Source of the DNA: Thermococcus sp. MAR1
GTDB taxonomy: Archaea > Methanobacteriota_B > Thermococci > Thermococcales > Thermococcaceae
Direction of reading: 5' to 3'
NCBI RefSeq assembly: GCF_012027305.1
Contig: NZ_SNUF01000001.1
Span: 992,001-1,056,000, forward strand
DNA length: 64,000 bases
The stretch's first letter is position 1, and each line of letters starts with the position of its first letter. Shown here piece after piece: positions 56,132-63,061 of this stretch. Under the pieces are notes generated by a model, which did not search any database, was not told the DNA's origin, and was given only the letters and a program-made list of their open reading frames with translations. Both the position numbers and the translations under genes were made by a program.

Positions 56132-56254
56132 CAATTTTGGCACGTAGTAATTGCGATTTTTCCAGCGTTTATTGGGAATATCTCCGCAAACTGAGCCCCA
56201 ATTCAAGATATTTCCACATTTTGAGACTGTATCTCGGATTTTATTTTAAAAAGT

Positions 56255-56375
56255 TATAAAATGGCCCATCCATGCCCCTAGATGGTGTTTGGCCACCCCA
56301 GTTATGCATCATTGTGCTCTCCACGGCCGGACACCGCCGCGAAGACATCCCCTAAAATAAGGGAGGATTAAATAA
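56255..56375 (+). other. Gene-free stretch with possible structured RNA
   Basis: The gap 56117-56457 has no credible gene. Its first half is A/T-rich (terminator and TATTTTAAAAAG). Its middle is markedly richer in G/C and can fold: GGCC and CATC pair with GATG and GGCC at 56262-56295, and TCCCCT with AAGGGA near 56350. The right end is the promoter of the next gene. A non-coding RNA is possible but not shown. Confidence 0.25.
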
Positions 56376-56457
56376 GGGGCTAAAATCACTCCAACTCCTT
56401 TTGAAGCTTTGACAACCGTTAAAAGCTCCTCCGCGTACCTTTTCTAGGTGATGCCGT

Positions 56458-56922
56458 GTGAGGAAGGTTCTCCCGGTCCTGCTGATATTCCTTCTGATTT
56501 CGGTTGGATACCACCTTGCCTCATCGGGAAACGGGACCTCGGATCTTTCCCCAAAGGACGAACCTGCAGTTACAACGCTCCCTGAAAACCCCATGAAGCT
56601 CGACAAAACCGTCTACTCCCCCAACGACACGATGGTCATGACGATAACCAACAACGGAAACGCCAACTTCACGACGGGCTACGCCTTCAAGCTCTATAAA
56701 CTGGAGAACGGAACGTGGAAGGAGGTTCCGGTGAACCTAATGTTCATAGAGATTGCTATCATAATAGAACCCGGGAAGAGCTGGGAGCAGAGGGTGAAGC
56801 TCTCCAGCCTGAACCTCAAGCCGGGCCATTACAAGATAGAGAAAACCGTAGTGGTTACCGAGCCGGTGAACAAGATGAGCATGGGGATTAAAGCGTGGGC
56901 TGAGTTCGACGTGAGGGGCTGA
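56458..56922 (+). CDS. Secreted Ig-like-domain protein, first of three tandem paralogues
   Basis: The 154-residue precursor has a signal peptide (VLPVLLIFLLISVGYHLA). The mature part is all-beta: DKTVYSPNDTMVMTITNNG, AFKLYKLENGTWKEVPVN, IIEPGKSWEQRVKL and LKPGHYKIEKTVVVTEP. This is the pattern of small immunoglobulin-like sandwich domains found in bacterial and archaeal surface proteins. The GTG start follows AGGTGATG. The next gene overlaps its stop (TGATG) and is a paralogue. Confidence 0.75.
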   Translation: MRKVLPVLLIFLLISVGYHLASSGNGTSDLSPKDEPAVTTLPENPMKLDKTVYSPNDTMVMTITNNGNANFTTGYAFKLYKLENGTWKEVPVNLMFIEIAIIIEPGKSWEQRVKLSSLNLKPGHYKIEKTVVVTEPVNKMSMGIKAWAEFDVRG

Positions 56923-57238
56923 TGATGAAGTCTGTGAATCGGACCCTGGTCGTTTTCGCCGTCTTCATTCTCCTTCTTGGAATCCTCTATGCCGGAACAC
57001 GTGAGAGGGGCAAAAATACACCCCCCAACGCCGGAACCGCCCTCATAAGGCTCGATAAAGGCGTATATCGCGTAGGTGAGGAGCTCAGTCTCACGATAAT
57101 CAACACCGGGAGCGAGACCTTACATTTTTCTTTTGAAAATCCTTGCCCTTCAGGGTGGGGATGCAGGGTTTTTAAAACCGACCTTTGAGCGAGAAAGCAA
57201 CACTTTTTTAAATCCTAAAAATCATACCATACTTTAAG

Positions 57239-58549
57239 ATGAAGCGTTCAGTAACGGTTAAACTCCAGCCGAGCAAGGAGCAAGCAAAAATCCTTTCCGA
57301 ATTAGCCGACTTAGGAGCCAAAGTCTGGAACAGGGTAAATTATTTGAGAAGACAACAATTCTTCGAGGACAAAATCGTGGACTTCAATTCAACCGAGAAA
57401 ACCGCTTATGAAGAATTCAAGCGAGAAATTGGTTCTGCCACAGTTCAACAGATCTGTCGGAAGAACGCTGAAGCCTGGCGTTCATTCTTCTCCCTCCTTC
57501 AGAAGAAACGGAACGGAGAACTTCCCTCATGGCTAAAACCAAAACCACCCAACTACCTCAAGGAAGAGGGGAAGAGAAAACCCTTAATCGTTTTGAGAAA
57601 CGACCAGTACAGGATTGAGGGAAACAGGTTAATCCTCAAAGGCCTCGGCAAGTTCAAAAAACTCGAAATTCAATTCAAGGGAAGAATACACTTGAATGGC
57701 AAGCAAGGGCGCTTAGAAATCACTTACGACCCAGTTAAGAGGAAGTGGTACGCGCACATTAGCCTTACCGTTGATGAAAAATTTGAGGGCGGTGAATGGG
57801 TTAAGCTTCCAAAAACTCCAAAAGGAAACCTTTCAGCTGGAATTGACCTTGGAGTGAACAACTTAATGGCTGTCTATGTTGAAAATGGTGAAAGCTTCCT
57901 CGTGAATGGCAGGCCGTTGAAGAGTATCGATTTCTACTGGCGGAGGAGAATAGCGGAATACCAGTCCAAACTCAACAAGAGTGGGGCGAAAACGAGCAGG
58001 AAGCTCAAGAGAATGCACGAGAAGGCCAAACTTCGGGCAAAACACTACATCAACACTGCTGTGAAGCAAACGGTTAAAAAACTTTATGAACTCGGCGTTT
58101 CGAGGATTGTTGTCGGCTATCCTAAAGGCATAGCGAGGAACTCTGATAAGGATAAAAAGCAGAATTTCCTCCTCTCTTGCGTGTGGCGGTTCAATACGGT
58201 TATCAAACGTTTAAGAGAGGTTGCTGAAGAGTATGGTATTAGCGTTATGGTTGTCAATGAGGCGTTCACTTCGAAAACTTGTCCCGTTTGCGGGAAGCCT
58301 CACGAGGGGGCTCGTTTTGTTCGTGGTTTGTTTAAGTGTCCCGCAACGGGGCTTGTGTTTAACGCGGACTTGGTTGGAGCGTTTAACATTTTGGGGAAAG
58401 TAGTGAAAACGATAACCCCGAGCCTTGAAGGTTTGAAAGCCTTCAAGGTGAGGGGTAACTGGCCTAAGACCAGGCCAGAGGGGTTCGAAGAACCCGCTCT
58501 AAAGGGTTCTCTGATGAGAACCCCTCAAACCTCCTTGCCCTTGAGTTAG
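57239..58549 (+). CDS. tnpB: TnpB RNA-guided endonuclease
   Basis: The 436-residue protein has the IS605 OrfB N terminus (VKLQPSKEQAKILSELADLGAKVWN). The split RuvC site is complete by motif: Asp in SAGIDLGVNNLMAVY, Glu in VVNEAFTSKTCPVCG, and Asp in FNADLVGAFNIL. The zinc finger has CPVCG, but the second pair reads CPATG, with one Cys missing, as in some Thermococcales members. TnpB uses an omega-RNA from the element's 3' end to cut DNA next to a TTAC-like motif, which keeps the element in the population. A TATA-like TTTTTTAAATCC lies about 30 bases upstream. Confidence 0.93.
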   Translation: MKRSVTVKLQPSKEQAKILSELADLGAKVWNRVNYLRRQQFFEDKIVDFNSTEKTAYEEFKREIGSATVQQICRKNAEAWRSFFSLLQKKRNGELPSWLKPKPPNYLKEEGKRKPLIVLRNDQYRIEGNRLILKGLGKFKKLEIQFKGRIHLNGKQGRLEITYDPVKRKWYAHISLTVDEKFEGGEWVKLPKTPKGNLSAGIDLGVNNLMAVYVENGESFLVNGRPLKSIDFYWRRRIAEYQSKLNKSGAKTSRKLKRMHEKAKLRAKHYINTAVKQTVKKLYELGVSRIVVGYPKGIARNSDKDKKQNFLLSCVWRFNTVIKRLREVAEEYGISVMVVNEAFTSKTCPVCGKPHEGARFVRGLFKCPATGLVFNADLVGAFNILGKVVKTITPSLEGLKAFKVRGNWPKTRPEGFEEPALKGSLMRTPQTSLPLS

Positions 58550-58597
58550 GGGGTTCCTCGTTGGAACCCTCGCCCTTCAGGGCAGGGAGGAGGTCAG
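58412..58597 (+). ncRNA. Candidate omega-RNA scaffold of the TnpB element
   Basis: The 3' part of tnpB and the right end form a chain of stems: ACCCC with GGGGT around the hairpin CTTGAAGG/CCTTCAAG, GGGTTC/GAACCC twice, and the terminal GCCC/GGGC. The start ATAACCCCGAGCC and AGGGGTAAC are also kept in the deleted relative at 60717-60849, with a different but still paired inner hairpin. The guide would be the flank starting at 58598. Ends are inferred. Confidence 0.7.
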
Positions 58598-58874
58598 TCG
58601 TGGGTGCCTCGTACAGGCTCTACCGCCTGGAAAACGGGAGATGGGAAGAACTCAACCTCGGGTTCTCGTTCACTGGTATAGGCTACACGATACCTCCCGG
58701 CAGTAACTGGAGCCAAACCGTGCCCCTCGTTACACACGTTTCTGACGGTGCCGGGAAGCTTGAGCCGTTGCCGCCCGGTAGGTACAGGATTACAAAGACC
58801 GTCATCATCGACAGGGGACGCTGCGGGAGGGGGAGCAGTGAGATAACCCTCTCCGCTGAGTTCGAGGTGGTCGG

Positions 58875-59113
58875 ATGAGGTGGAAGACCGGCGCCGGAAT
58901 CGTCGTCCTGATGCTCCTCCTCTGGGAACTCACGGTTCCACTTCATGATGAGCCTCGATAAGTCCAGGTATTCAGCCGGGGAAGAGCCGGAACTGAGGGT
59001 AAGGAACGTCGGTCTGACGCCCGTCAGTCCCGGGGATACAGGCTCGTGAAGGAAATCTGCGGTGGCCCCTGGGATGCAGAAACGCGAGCGTGGAGTTTGA
59101 GGTTAGGGGTTGA
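58875..59113 (+). pseudogene. Third paralogue, degenerate
   Basis: The ATG overlaps the preceding stop (ATGA). A signal-peptide-like start is followed by a stop; another frame then reads LDKSRYSAGEEPELRVRNVG, the family's first strands. The last codons are VEFEVRG and a stop, as in the first paralogue. The middle is shortened and frames are broken. It is a dead copy of the tandem family. Confidence 0.65.
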
Positions 59114-59165
59114 GGAAAACACAGGGACTACACTAGTTGCTGACACAAATTTTCCCGCAAACGCA

Positions 59166-59192
59166 ACTTTTAAATAATTTACTCACAAGTAA
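59166..59192 (+). promoter_or_regulatory. Promoter and inverted repeat before the archaeal ATPase gene
   Basis: ACTTTTAAATAAT (59166-59178) is a TATA candidate. Directly after it TTACT-CACA-AGTAA (59179-59192) is a perfect inverted repeat, which could be an operator at the transcript start. Confidence 0.45.
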
Positions 59193-59210
59193 TTTACTGG
59201 TGGGTAGATT

Positions 59211-60605
59211 ATGTTCATCAACAGAAAGACAGAGCTTTCCATGCTCAGGGAAAGGCTCGGAAGAGGAAAGGCCGAGTTCATCGTTGTTTACGGCAGAAGG
59301 AGAGTTGGAAAAACGGCACTGCTTCTCGAATTCCTCAGACAAAACGGCGGGGTTTACCTCCTCGCAAGGGAGACAAGCGAGGCAGAAAACCTTAGGAGGT
59401 TCTCTCAGAGGATAGCCGAACACTTCAACGACGGTTTTCTCGCCAAAAACCCCTTTCAGAGCTGGGACGCCTTTTTTGAGTACCTCTCTCAAAAAAGCAA
59501 AGAAAGGCTGATAGTCATCATAGATGAATTTCCCTACCTTGTGAAGGCAAATCCTGCCCTACCCTCCATCATTCAGGAGTACTGGGACTTAAAGCTGAGC
59601 AAAAGCCTGATTTATCTCATCATCTGTGGCTCAAGTGTCTCGATGATGGAGAGGCTCCTCGGATACAAGAGCCCCCTCTATGGAAGGAGGACAGCACAGC
59701 TGAAGGTGAATCCGCTGGGCTTCTTCGAGGCGAGGGCTTTTCTGCCAGGGTACCCGATTGAGGACTTTGTAAGAGCTTATGGAATCCTCGGGGGAACACC
59801 GGCCTACCTGCTTGAGTTCGACGACTCAAAAAGCATCGAGGAGAATCTGAAAAGCTACTTCCGTCCAGACTCGTTCCTCTACGGCGACGCTCGCTTCGTC
59901 CTGATGGAGGAGCTCGACGAGCCAAGGAACTACTTTGCTATAATGGAATCTCTCGCGAGGGGAAAAACAACACTCGGCGAGATTATGAATGGGACTGGAC
60001 TAGAGAGAGGAACCGTTGGAAAATACCTCAGTGTTCTGATGGACCTCGGCTTTGTGAGAAGGGAGGTTCCCGTCACAGCGAGTAGAAAGAGCAGGAAGGG
60101 GCGCTATTACATAGCCGATCCCTACTTCGCCTTCTGGTTCCGCTACGTTCATACCAACGAAGATTTGGTGGAAACGGGGCAGGGGGACCTTCTCGCTGAG
60201 CTTGTGATGGATGACCTGAACGAATACCTAGGATGGGTTTTTGAGGAGGTTGCGAGGCAGTTTTTAATCGAGCTGAACAAAACCGGAAAGCTTCCCTTTC
60301 GCTTCACGAAAATCGGACGATGGTGGAGGAAAGGGGAGGAGATTGATTTGGTGGCGCTGAATGAAAGGGAAAAACAGGCTCTCTTCGTAGAGACCAAATG
60401 GAAAGATTTGAGCAAGCGGGAGGCGATGGGAGTTTTGAAGGATTTGAAGAGGAAGGCCGGGCTCGTTGAGCTGGAAGGATGGGAGCACTATTATGGTCTC
60501 GTTGCCAGGGGCGTTGAGGGTAAGGAGGGGCTGAGAGAAGATGGCTTTGTAATCTGGGATCTGAAGGATTTTGAAAGGTTTGTCCCCTCTAAAGGCGAAT
60601 TTTGA
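59211..60605 (+). CDS. Archaeal ATPase of the AAA/DUF234 type
   Basis: The 464-residue protein starts with FINRKTELSMLRERLG and the P-loop VYGRRRVGKTALLLEF, then LIVIIDEFPYL (Walker B) and a SGSSVS-type sensor (IICGSSVSMMERLL). After it come the winged-helix segment and DUF234-like region, ending with a PD-(D/E)xK-like stretch (EIDLVALNEREKQALFVETKWKD). Such ATPases are abundant in Thermococcales and may act in defence or mobile-element control. The role is unproven. It closely resembles the relic at 19942-20163. Confidence 0.88.
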   Translation: MFINRKTELSMLRERLGRGKAEFIVVYGRRRVGKTALLLEFLRQNGGVYLLARETSEAENLRRFSQRIAEHFNDGFLAKNPFQSWDAFFEYLSQKSKERLIVIIDEFPYLVKANPALPSIIQEYWDLKLSKSLIYLIICGSSVSMMERLLGYKSPLYGRRTAQLKVNPLGFFEARAFLPGYPIEDFVRAYGILGGTPAYLLEFDDSKSIEENLKSYFRPDSFLYGDARFVLMEELDEPRNYFAIMESLARGKTTLGEIMNGTGLERGTVGKYLSVLMDLGFVRREVPVTASRKSRKGRYYIADPYFAFWFRYVHTNEDLVETGQGDLLAELVMDDLNEYLGWVFEEVARQFLIELNKTGKLPFRFTKIGRWWRKGEEIDLVALNEREKQALFVETKWKDLSKREAMGVLKDLKRKAGLVELEGWEHYYGLVARGVEGKEGLREDGFVIWDLKDFERFVPSKGEF

Positions 60606-60716
60606 AGGGTTGTGGGAAAGCTGCGGGAGAGGACTACCACCAGAGTGCACCAGGAGGCTGTGAAGCGACTGATAAGCCTCGCGCTTGAAGACCCATCGGG
60701 AAAGAATGGGTGGGCC

Positions 60717-60849
60717 TGACCTCCTCCCCGCCGTGAAGGGGCGGTTCGGTTTGCGGGCCCATCACCTACTCCCCTCGCGAGTTTCGGCTCAGCCCGCAGG
60801 CCCGGTCTCGGGCTCGTTACCCCTACCGGCAAAGCCGGCTCGGGGTTAT
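60717..60849 (-). ncRNA. Candidate omega-RNA scaffold of the deleted element
   Basis: The minus strand begins ATAACCCCGAGCC (60849-60837), has the hairpin GCCGGC-TTT-GCCGGT where the intact element has CTTGAAGG/CCTTCAAG, then AGGGGTAAC, GCCCGAGACCGGGC and the same terminal hairpin. The bases differ but pairing is kept, which is evidence for a selected RNA fold. The guide, on the minus strand, would be the flank before 60717. Expression is not shown. Confidence 0.55.
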
Positions 60850-61094
60850 TGCTCAAAGGCCACCCTTCAGAGTTTTTGACTGCCCAACGAGCAGTCATTG
60901 AAAGGACGCTTAACAACGTCAACCCTCCAATGCTGGAAGGTAACGGGAAACCCCTTCTAGTGGGGTTGTTTTACGACGACCTCTTCGAGGCCTTATTACG
61001 CTGGTAAGACTTAAAAAGGTTTCGGGTGTTTAATTGCCCGTTGGGCTGATCATTGCATCCCCGCCGTGAACGGCAAGGCTTTCAAAAGAAAAAT
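60717..61094 (-). mobile_element. Internally deleted IS605-type element, tnpB lost
   Basis: Minus strand: next to TTAC (61095-61098) the left end reads ATTTTTCTTTTGAAAGCC and continues through GGCGGGGATGCA. The right end has CCCCTTCACGGCGGGGAGGA and then GGTCA, ending at 60717. These match the ends of the TnpB element at 57124-58597 with few changes. The element is 378 bp, and its middle (about 60850-61050) does not resemble tnpB. The end with omega-RNA features is kept. Confidence 0.82.
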
Positions 61095-61159
61095 GTAATC
61101 CCCATGCACGAGGCACTCCGGATAAAACTGAAAGGCCTCTTCTGAATCAACCCCTGGCA

Positions 61160-61171
61160 AAACTTTTTATT
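61160..61171 (+). promoter_or_regulatory. TATA box of the TFS-PCNA-Gins51 operon
   Basis: AAACTTTTTATT lies about 45-55 bases before the TFS ATG and is the likely promoter of the replication and transcription gene cluster. Confidence 0.5.
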
Positions 61172-61213
61172 CTCCTCCCACATACCGAACCCTCGGCTAA
61201 AGGGGGGAGAAAG

Positions 61214-61546
61214 ATGAAGTTCTGTCCAAAGTGCGGTAACCTCATGCTTCCAGACAGGAAACGGAAGGTTTGGGTCTGCCGCTCATGTGGCTATGAGGAG
61301 CCCTTTGACGAGCAGAAGGACAGGGAGAAGACCGTCATAAAGCAGAAGGTCGAACACAAGCCGGACGAGGGGATCATCGTCGTTGAGCAGGATTTAAAAA
61401 CGCTACCGACCACTAAGGTCACCTGCCCGAAGTGCGGCAACGATACAGCTTACTGGTGGGAGCTCCAGACGAGGGCCGGCGACGAGCCGAGCACGATATT
61501 CTACAAGTGCACCAAGTGCGGCCATGTCTGGAGGTCTTACGAGTGA
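61214..61546 (+). CDS. tfs: Transcription factor S
   Basis: The 110-residue protein is the archaeal TFIIS-like cleavage factor that rescues backtracked RNA polymerase. It has an N-terminal zinc ribbon (KFCPKCGNLMLP, WVCRSCGYEE) and a C-terminal ribbon (VTCPKCGNDTAYWWELQTRA, then DEPSTIFYKCTKCGHVW) with the catalytic acidic pair in RAGDEPST. GGGGGGAG-type site before the ATG. Confidence 0.96.
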   Translation: MKFCPKCGNLMLPDRKRKVWVCRSCGYEEPFDEQKDREKTVIKQKVEHKPDEGIIVVEQDLKTLPTTKVTCPKCGNDTAYWWELQTRAGDEPSTIFYKCTKCGHVWRSYE

Positions 61547-61707
61547 ACGAGCTGGAACGCGAAACCCTCAGAAAGCTCGCGGAGAAGGCTCTGAAGGAGC
61601 TTGAAGAAGCCTACAGGAGGATACCCGACACCGACAACGGAAAAGCTTATTTATTCCGCGGCAAAGAAAGGGTTAGGCTGATGCTCGATATATTAAAGGA
61701 GGGGTAA
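61543..61707 (+). CDS. Small helical protein between TFS and PCNA
   Basis: From a GTG that overlaps the TFS stop (GTGA) this encodes 54 residues: NELERETLRKLAEKALKELEE then YRRIPDTDNGKAYLF and MLDILKEG. It is conserved-looking and closely packed (two bases before pcn, whose ribosome site overlaps its end). It may bind a replication or transcription partner. I do not know its function. Confidence 0.65.
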   Translation: MNELERETLRKLAEKALKELEEAYRRIPDTDNGKAYLFRGKERVRLMLDILKEG

Positions 61708-61709
61708 AG

Positions 61710-62459
61710 ATGCCGTTCGAGATAGTTTTTGATGGTGCCAAGGATTTCGCCGATCTTATAGCCACCGCAAGCAACCTCATCGACGAGGCCGCCTTCAAGA
61801 TAACCGAGGAAGGGATATCGATGAGGGCCATGGACCCGAGCAGGGTCGTTCTCATCGACCTCAACCTGCCCGAGAGCATCTTCTCCAAGTACGAGGTGGA
61901 GGAAGAAGAAACGATAGGAATCAACATGGACCACTTCAAGAAGATACTCAAGCGCGGCAAGAACAAGGACACGCTCATTCTCAGGAAGGGCGACGAGAAC
62001 TTCCTCGAGGTCACCTTTGAAGGCACCGCCAAGAGAACCTTCAAGCTCCCGCTCATCGAGGTTGAGGAGCTCGAACTTGACCTTCCGGAGCTTCCGTTCA
62101 CGGCCAAGGTCGTCATCCTCGGCGAGGTCCTCAAGGAGGCAGTTAAAGATGCTTCCCTCGTCAGCGACGCCATGAAGTTCATGGCAACGGAAAACGAGTT
62201 TATAATGCGCGCCGAGGGCGAAACGAACGAGGTCGAGATAAAGCTCACCCTTGAGGATGAAGGCCTGCTTGACCTTGAGGTCGAGGAAGAAACGAAGAGT
62301 GCCTACGGAATCAGCTACCTCGCGGACATGATAAAGGGCATCGGCAAGGCCGACGAAGTTATAATCCGCTTCGGCAACGAGATGCCCCTCCAGATGGAGT
62401 ACCCGATAAGGGACGAGGGCAAGCTGATATTCCTCCTCGCTCCTCGCGTCGAGGACTGA
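61710..62459 (+). CDS. pcn: DNA polymerase sliding clamp (PCNA)
   Basis: The 249-residue clamp encircles DNA and binds the polymerase, ligase and nucleases. Typical stretches are PFEIVFDGAKDFADLIATAS, the interdomain loop region near LPELPFTAKVVILGEVL, and the C terminus LIFLLAPRVED. A strong GGAGGGG site precedes the ATG. It is followed by Gins51 in the same direction. Confidence 0.97.
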   Translation: MPFEIVFDGAKDFADLIATASNLIDEAAFKITEEGISMRAMDPSRVVLIDLNLPESIFSKYEVEEEETIGINMDHFKKILKRGKNKDTLILRKGDENFLEVTFEGTAKRTFKLPLIEVEELELDLPELPFTAKVVILGEVLKEAVKDASLVSDAMKFMATENEFIMRAEGETNEVEIKLTLEDEGLLDLEVEEETKSAYGISYLADMIKGIGKADEVIIRFGNEMPLQMEYPIRDEGKLIFLLAPRVED

Positions 62460-62491
62460 TTTTTCTTTTCATTTCCTAGGCTGGTGGGAGC

Positions 62492-63061
62492 GTGGACATC
62501 GTTAAGCTCAGGGAACTGCTTGAGGCGGAGCTTTCCTCCCAGGAACTGACGGAACTAGATGAAGAATTCTACGAGGAGTTCGACAGCCTCATCAAGGCCC
62601 TAAAACTCAGTGCAGAGAGCTCCCGTGAGAGGGGTGAGGACGTTGAGGAGCGCCTTTACCTCGCCCAGCTGGGCATAGCAGAGAAGCTCATGCGCGAGAT
62701 AATCAAAATCAGGCTTCATAAAATCGTTGACCTCGCCGTCGAGGGCGTCCCCTACGGTCTGACTTCGGAGGAAAGGCGAATTTTCACGATGCTCAGGGCG
62801 TTCATAGAACGCGAGGAGATTCCGGTCGAGATTCCCGAGGAGACCGTTGAGGTGAGTGGGGAGGTTCCAGAGAGGGAGGCCTCAAAAAAGAGGGTTCCAA
62901 GGGAAGCCTACATAATCAAGGTTGACCTGCCGAAGATACTCGACCCTGAGCTGAGGGAATACGGGCCGTTCAGGGCGGGCGACCTCGTTGTCATCCCCCG
63001 GGGCCTCGGGAAGGTTCTCGTCGAGAGGGACGCGGCCGAGAGAATAAAGATTACCCCGTGA
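62492..63061 (+). CDS. gins51: GINS complex subunit Gins51
   Basis: The 189-residue protein has an N-terminal helical A domain (LRELLEAELSSQELTELDEEFYEEF, LYLAQLGIAEKLMREIIKIRLHKI) and a small C-terminal B domain (YIIKVDLPKILDPELREYG, FRAGDLVVIP). That order is that of the archaeal Gins51 subunit of the replicative CMG helicase. The GTG start is at 62492. Linkage to pcn is typical in Thermococcales. Confidence 0.9.
   Translation: MDIVKLRELLEAELSSQELTELDEEFYEEFDSLIKALKLSAESSRERGEDVEERLYLAQLGIAEKLMREIIKIRLHKIVDLAVEGVPYGLTSEERRIFTMLRAFIEREEIPVEIPEETVEVSGEVPEREASKKRVPREAYIIKVDLPKILDPELREYGPFRAGDLVVIPRGLGKVLVERDAAERIKITP

Larger units (their letters stand above)
57124..58597 (+). mobile_element. 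IS200/IS605-family element with tnpB only
   Basis: The left end, after the target tetranucleotide TTAC (57120-57123), begins ATTTTTCTTTTGAAAATCC and has a hairpin CCCTTCAGGG. The right end holds the hairpin GCCCTTCAGGGC and finishes GGAGGAGGTCAG (58586-58597). There is no target duplication, as expected for this family. No tnpA is present, so movement would need a transposase in trans. The precise right boundary is uncertain by one base. Confidence 0.88.
56922..58878 (+). pseudogene. Second paralogue, interrupted by the TnpB element
   Basis: The 5' part (56922-57123) encodes a signal peptide and LDKGVYRVGEELSLTIINTG. The 3' part (58598-58878) resumes with YRLYRLENGRWEELNLGF and ends AEFEVVG. 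Removing 57124-58597 rejoins the two in frame, and the joint falls between the same two strands as in the first paralogue, with equal length. The gene was therefore intact before insertion and is now broken. The start is at 56922, overlapping the previous stop. Confidence 0.85.
60612..61145 (+). pseudogene. Small gene split by the deleted TnpB-type element
   Basis: From a GTG at 60612, the frame reads RERTTTRVHQEAVKRLISLA and reaches the edge of the relic after exactly 35 codons. After the relic (from 61095) it continues in frame as VIPMHEALRIKLKGLF and a stop. The start is like a ribbon-helix-helix protein. The frame follows the ATPase gene directly (seven bases on), so it may have been its partner. 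If the boundary is one base off, the gene would end at the junction instead. Confidence 0.5.

Noticed and set aside
60491-60922. A 143-codon minus-strand frame across the end of the ATPase gene and the deleted element.
   Set aside because: It runs antisense through the ATPase coding region; the protein-like part comes from element hairpins, and no start site is seen.
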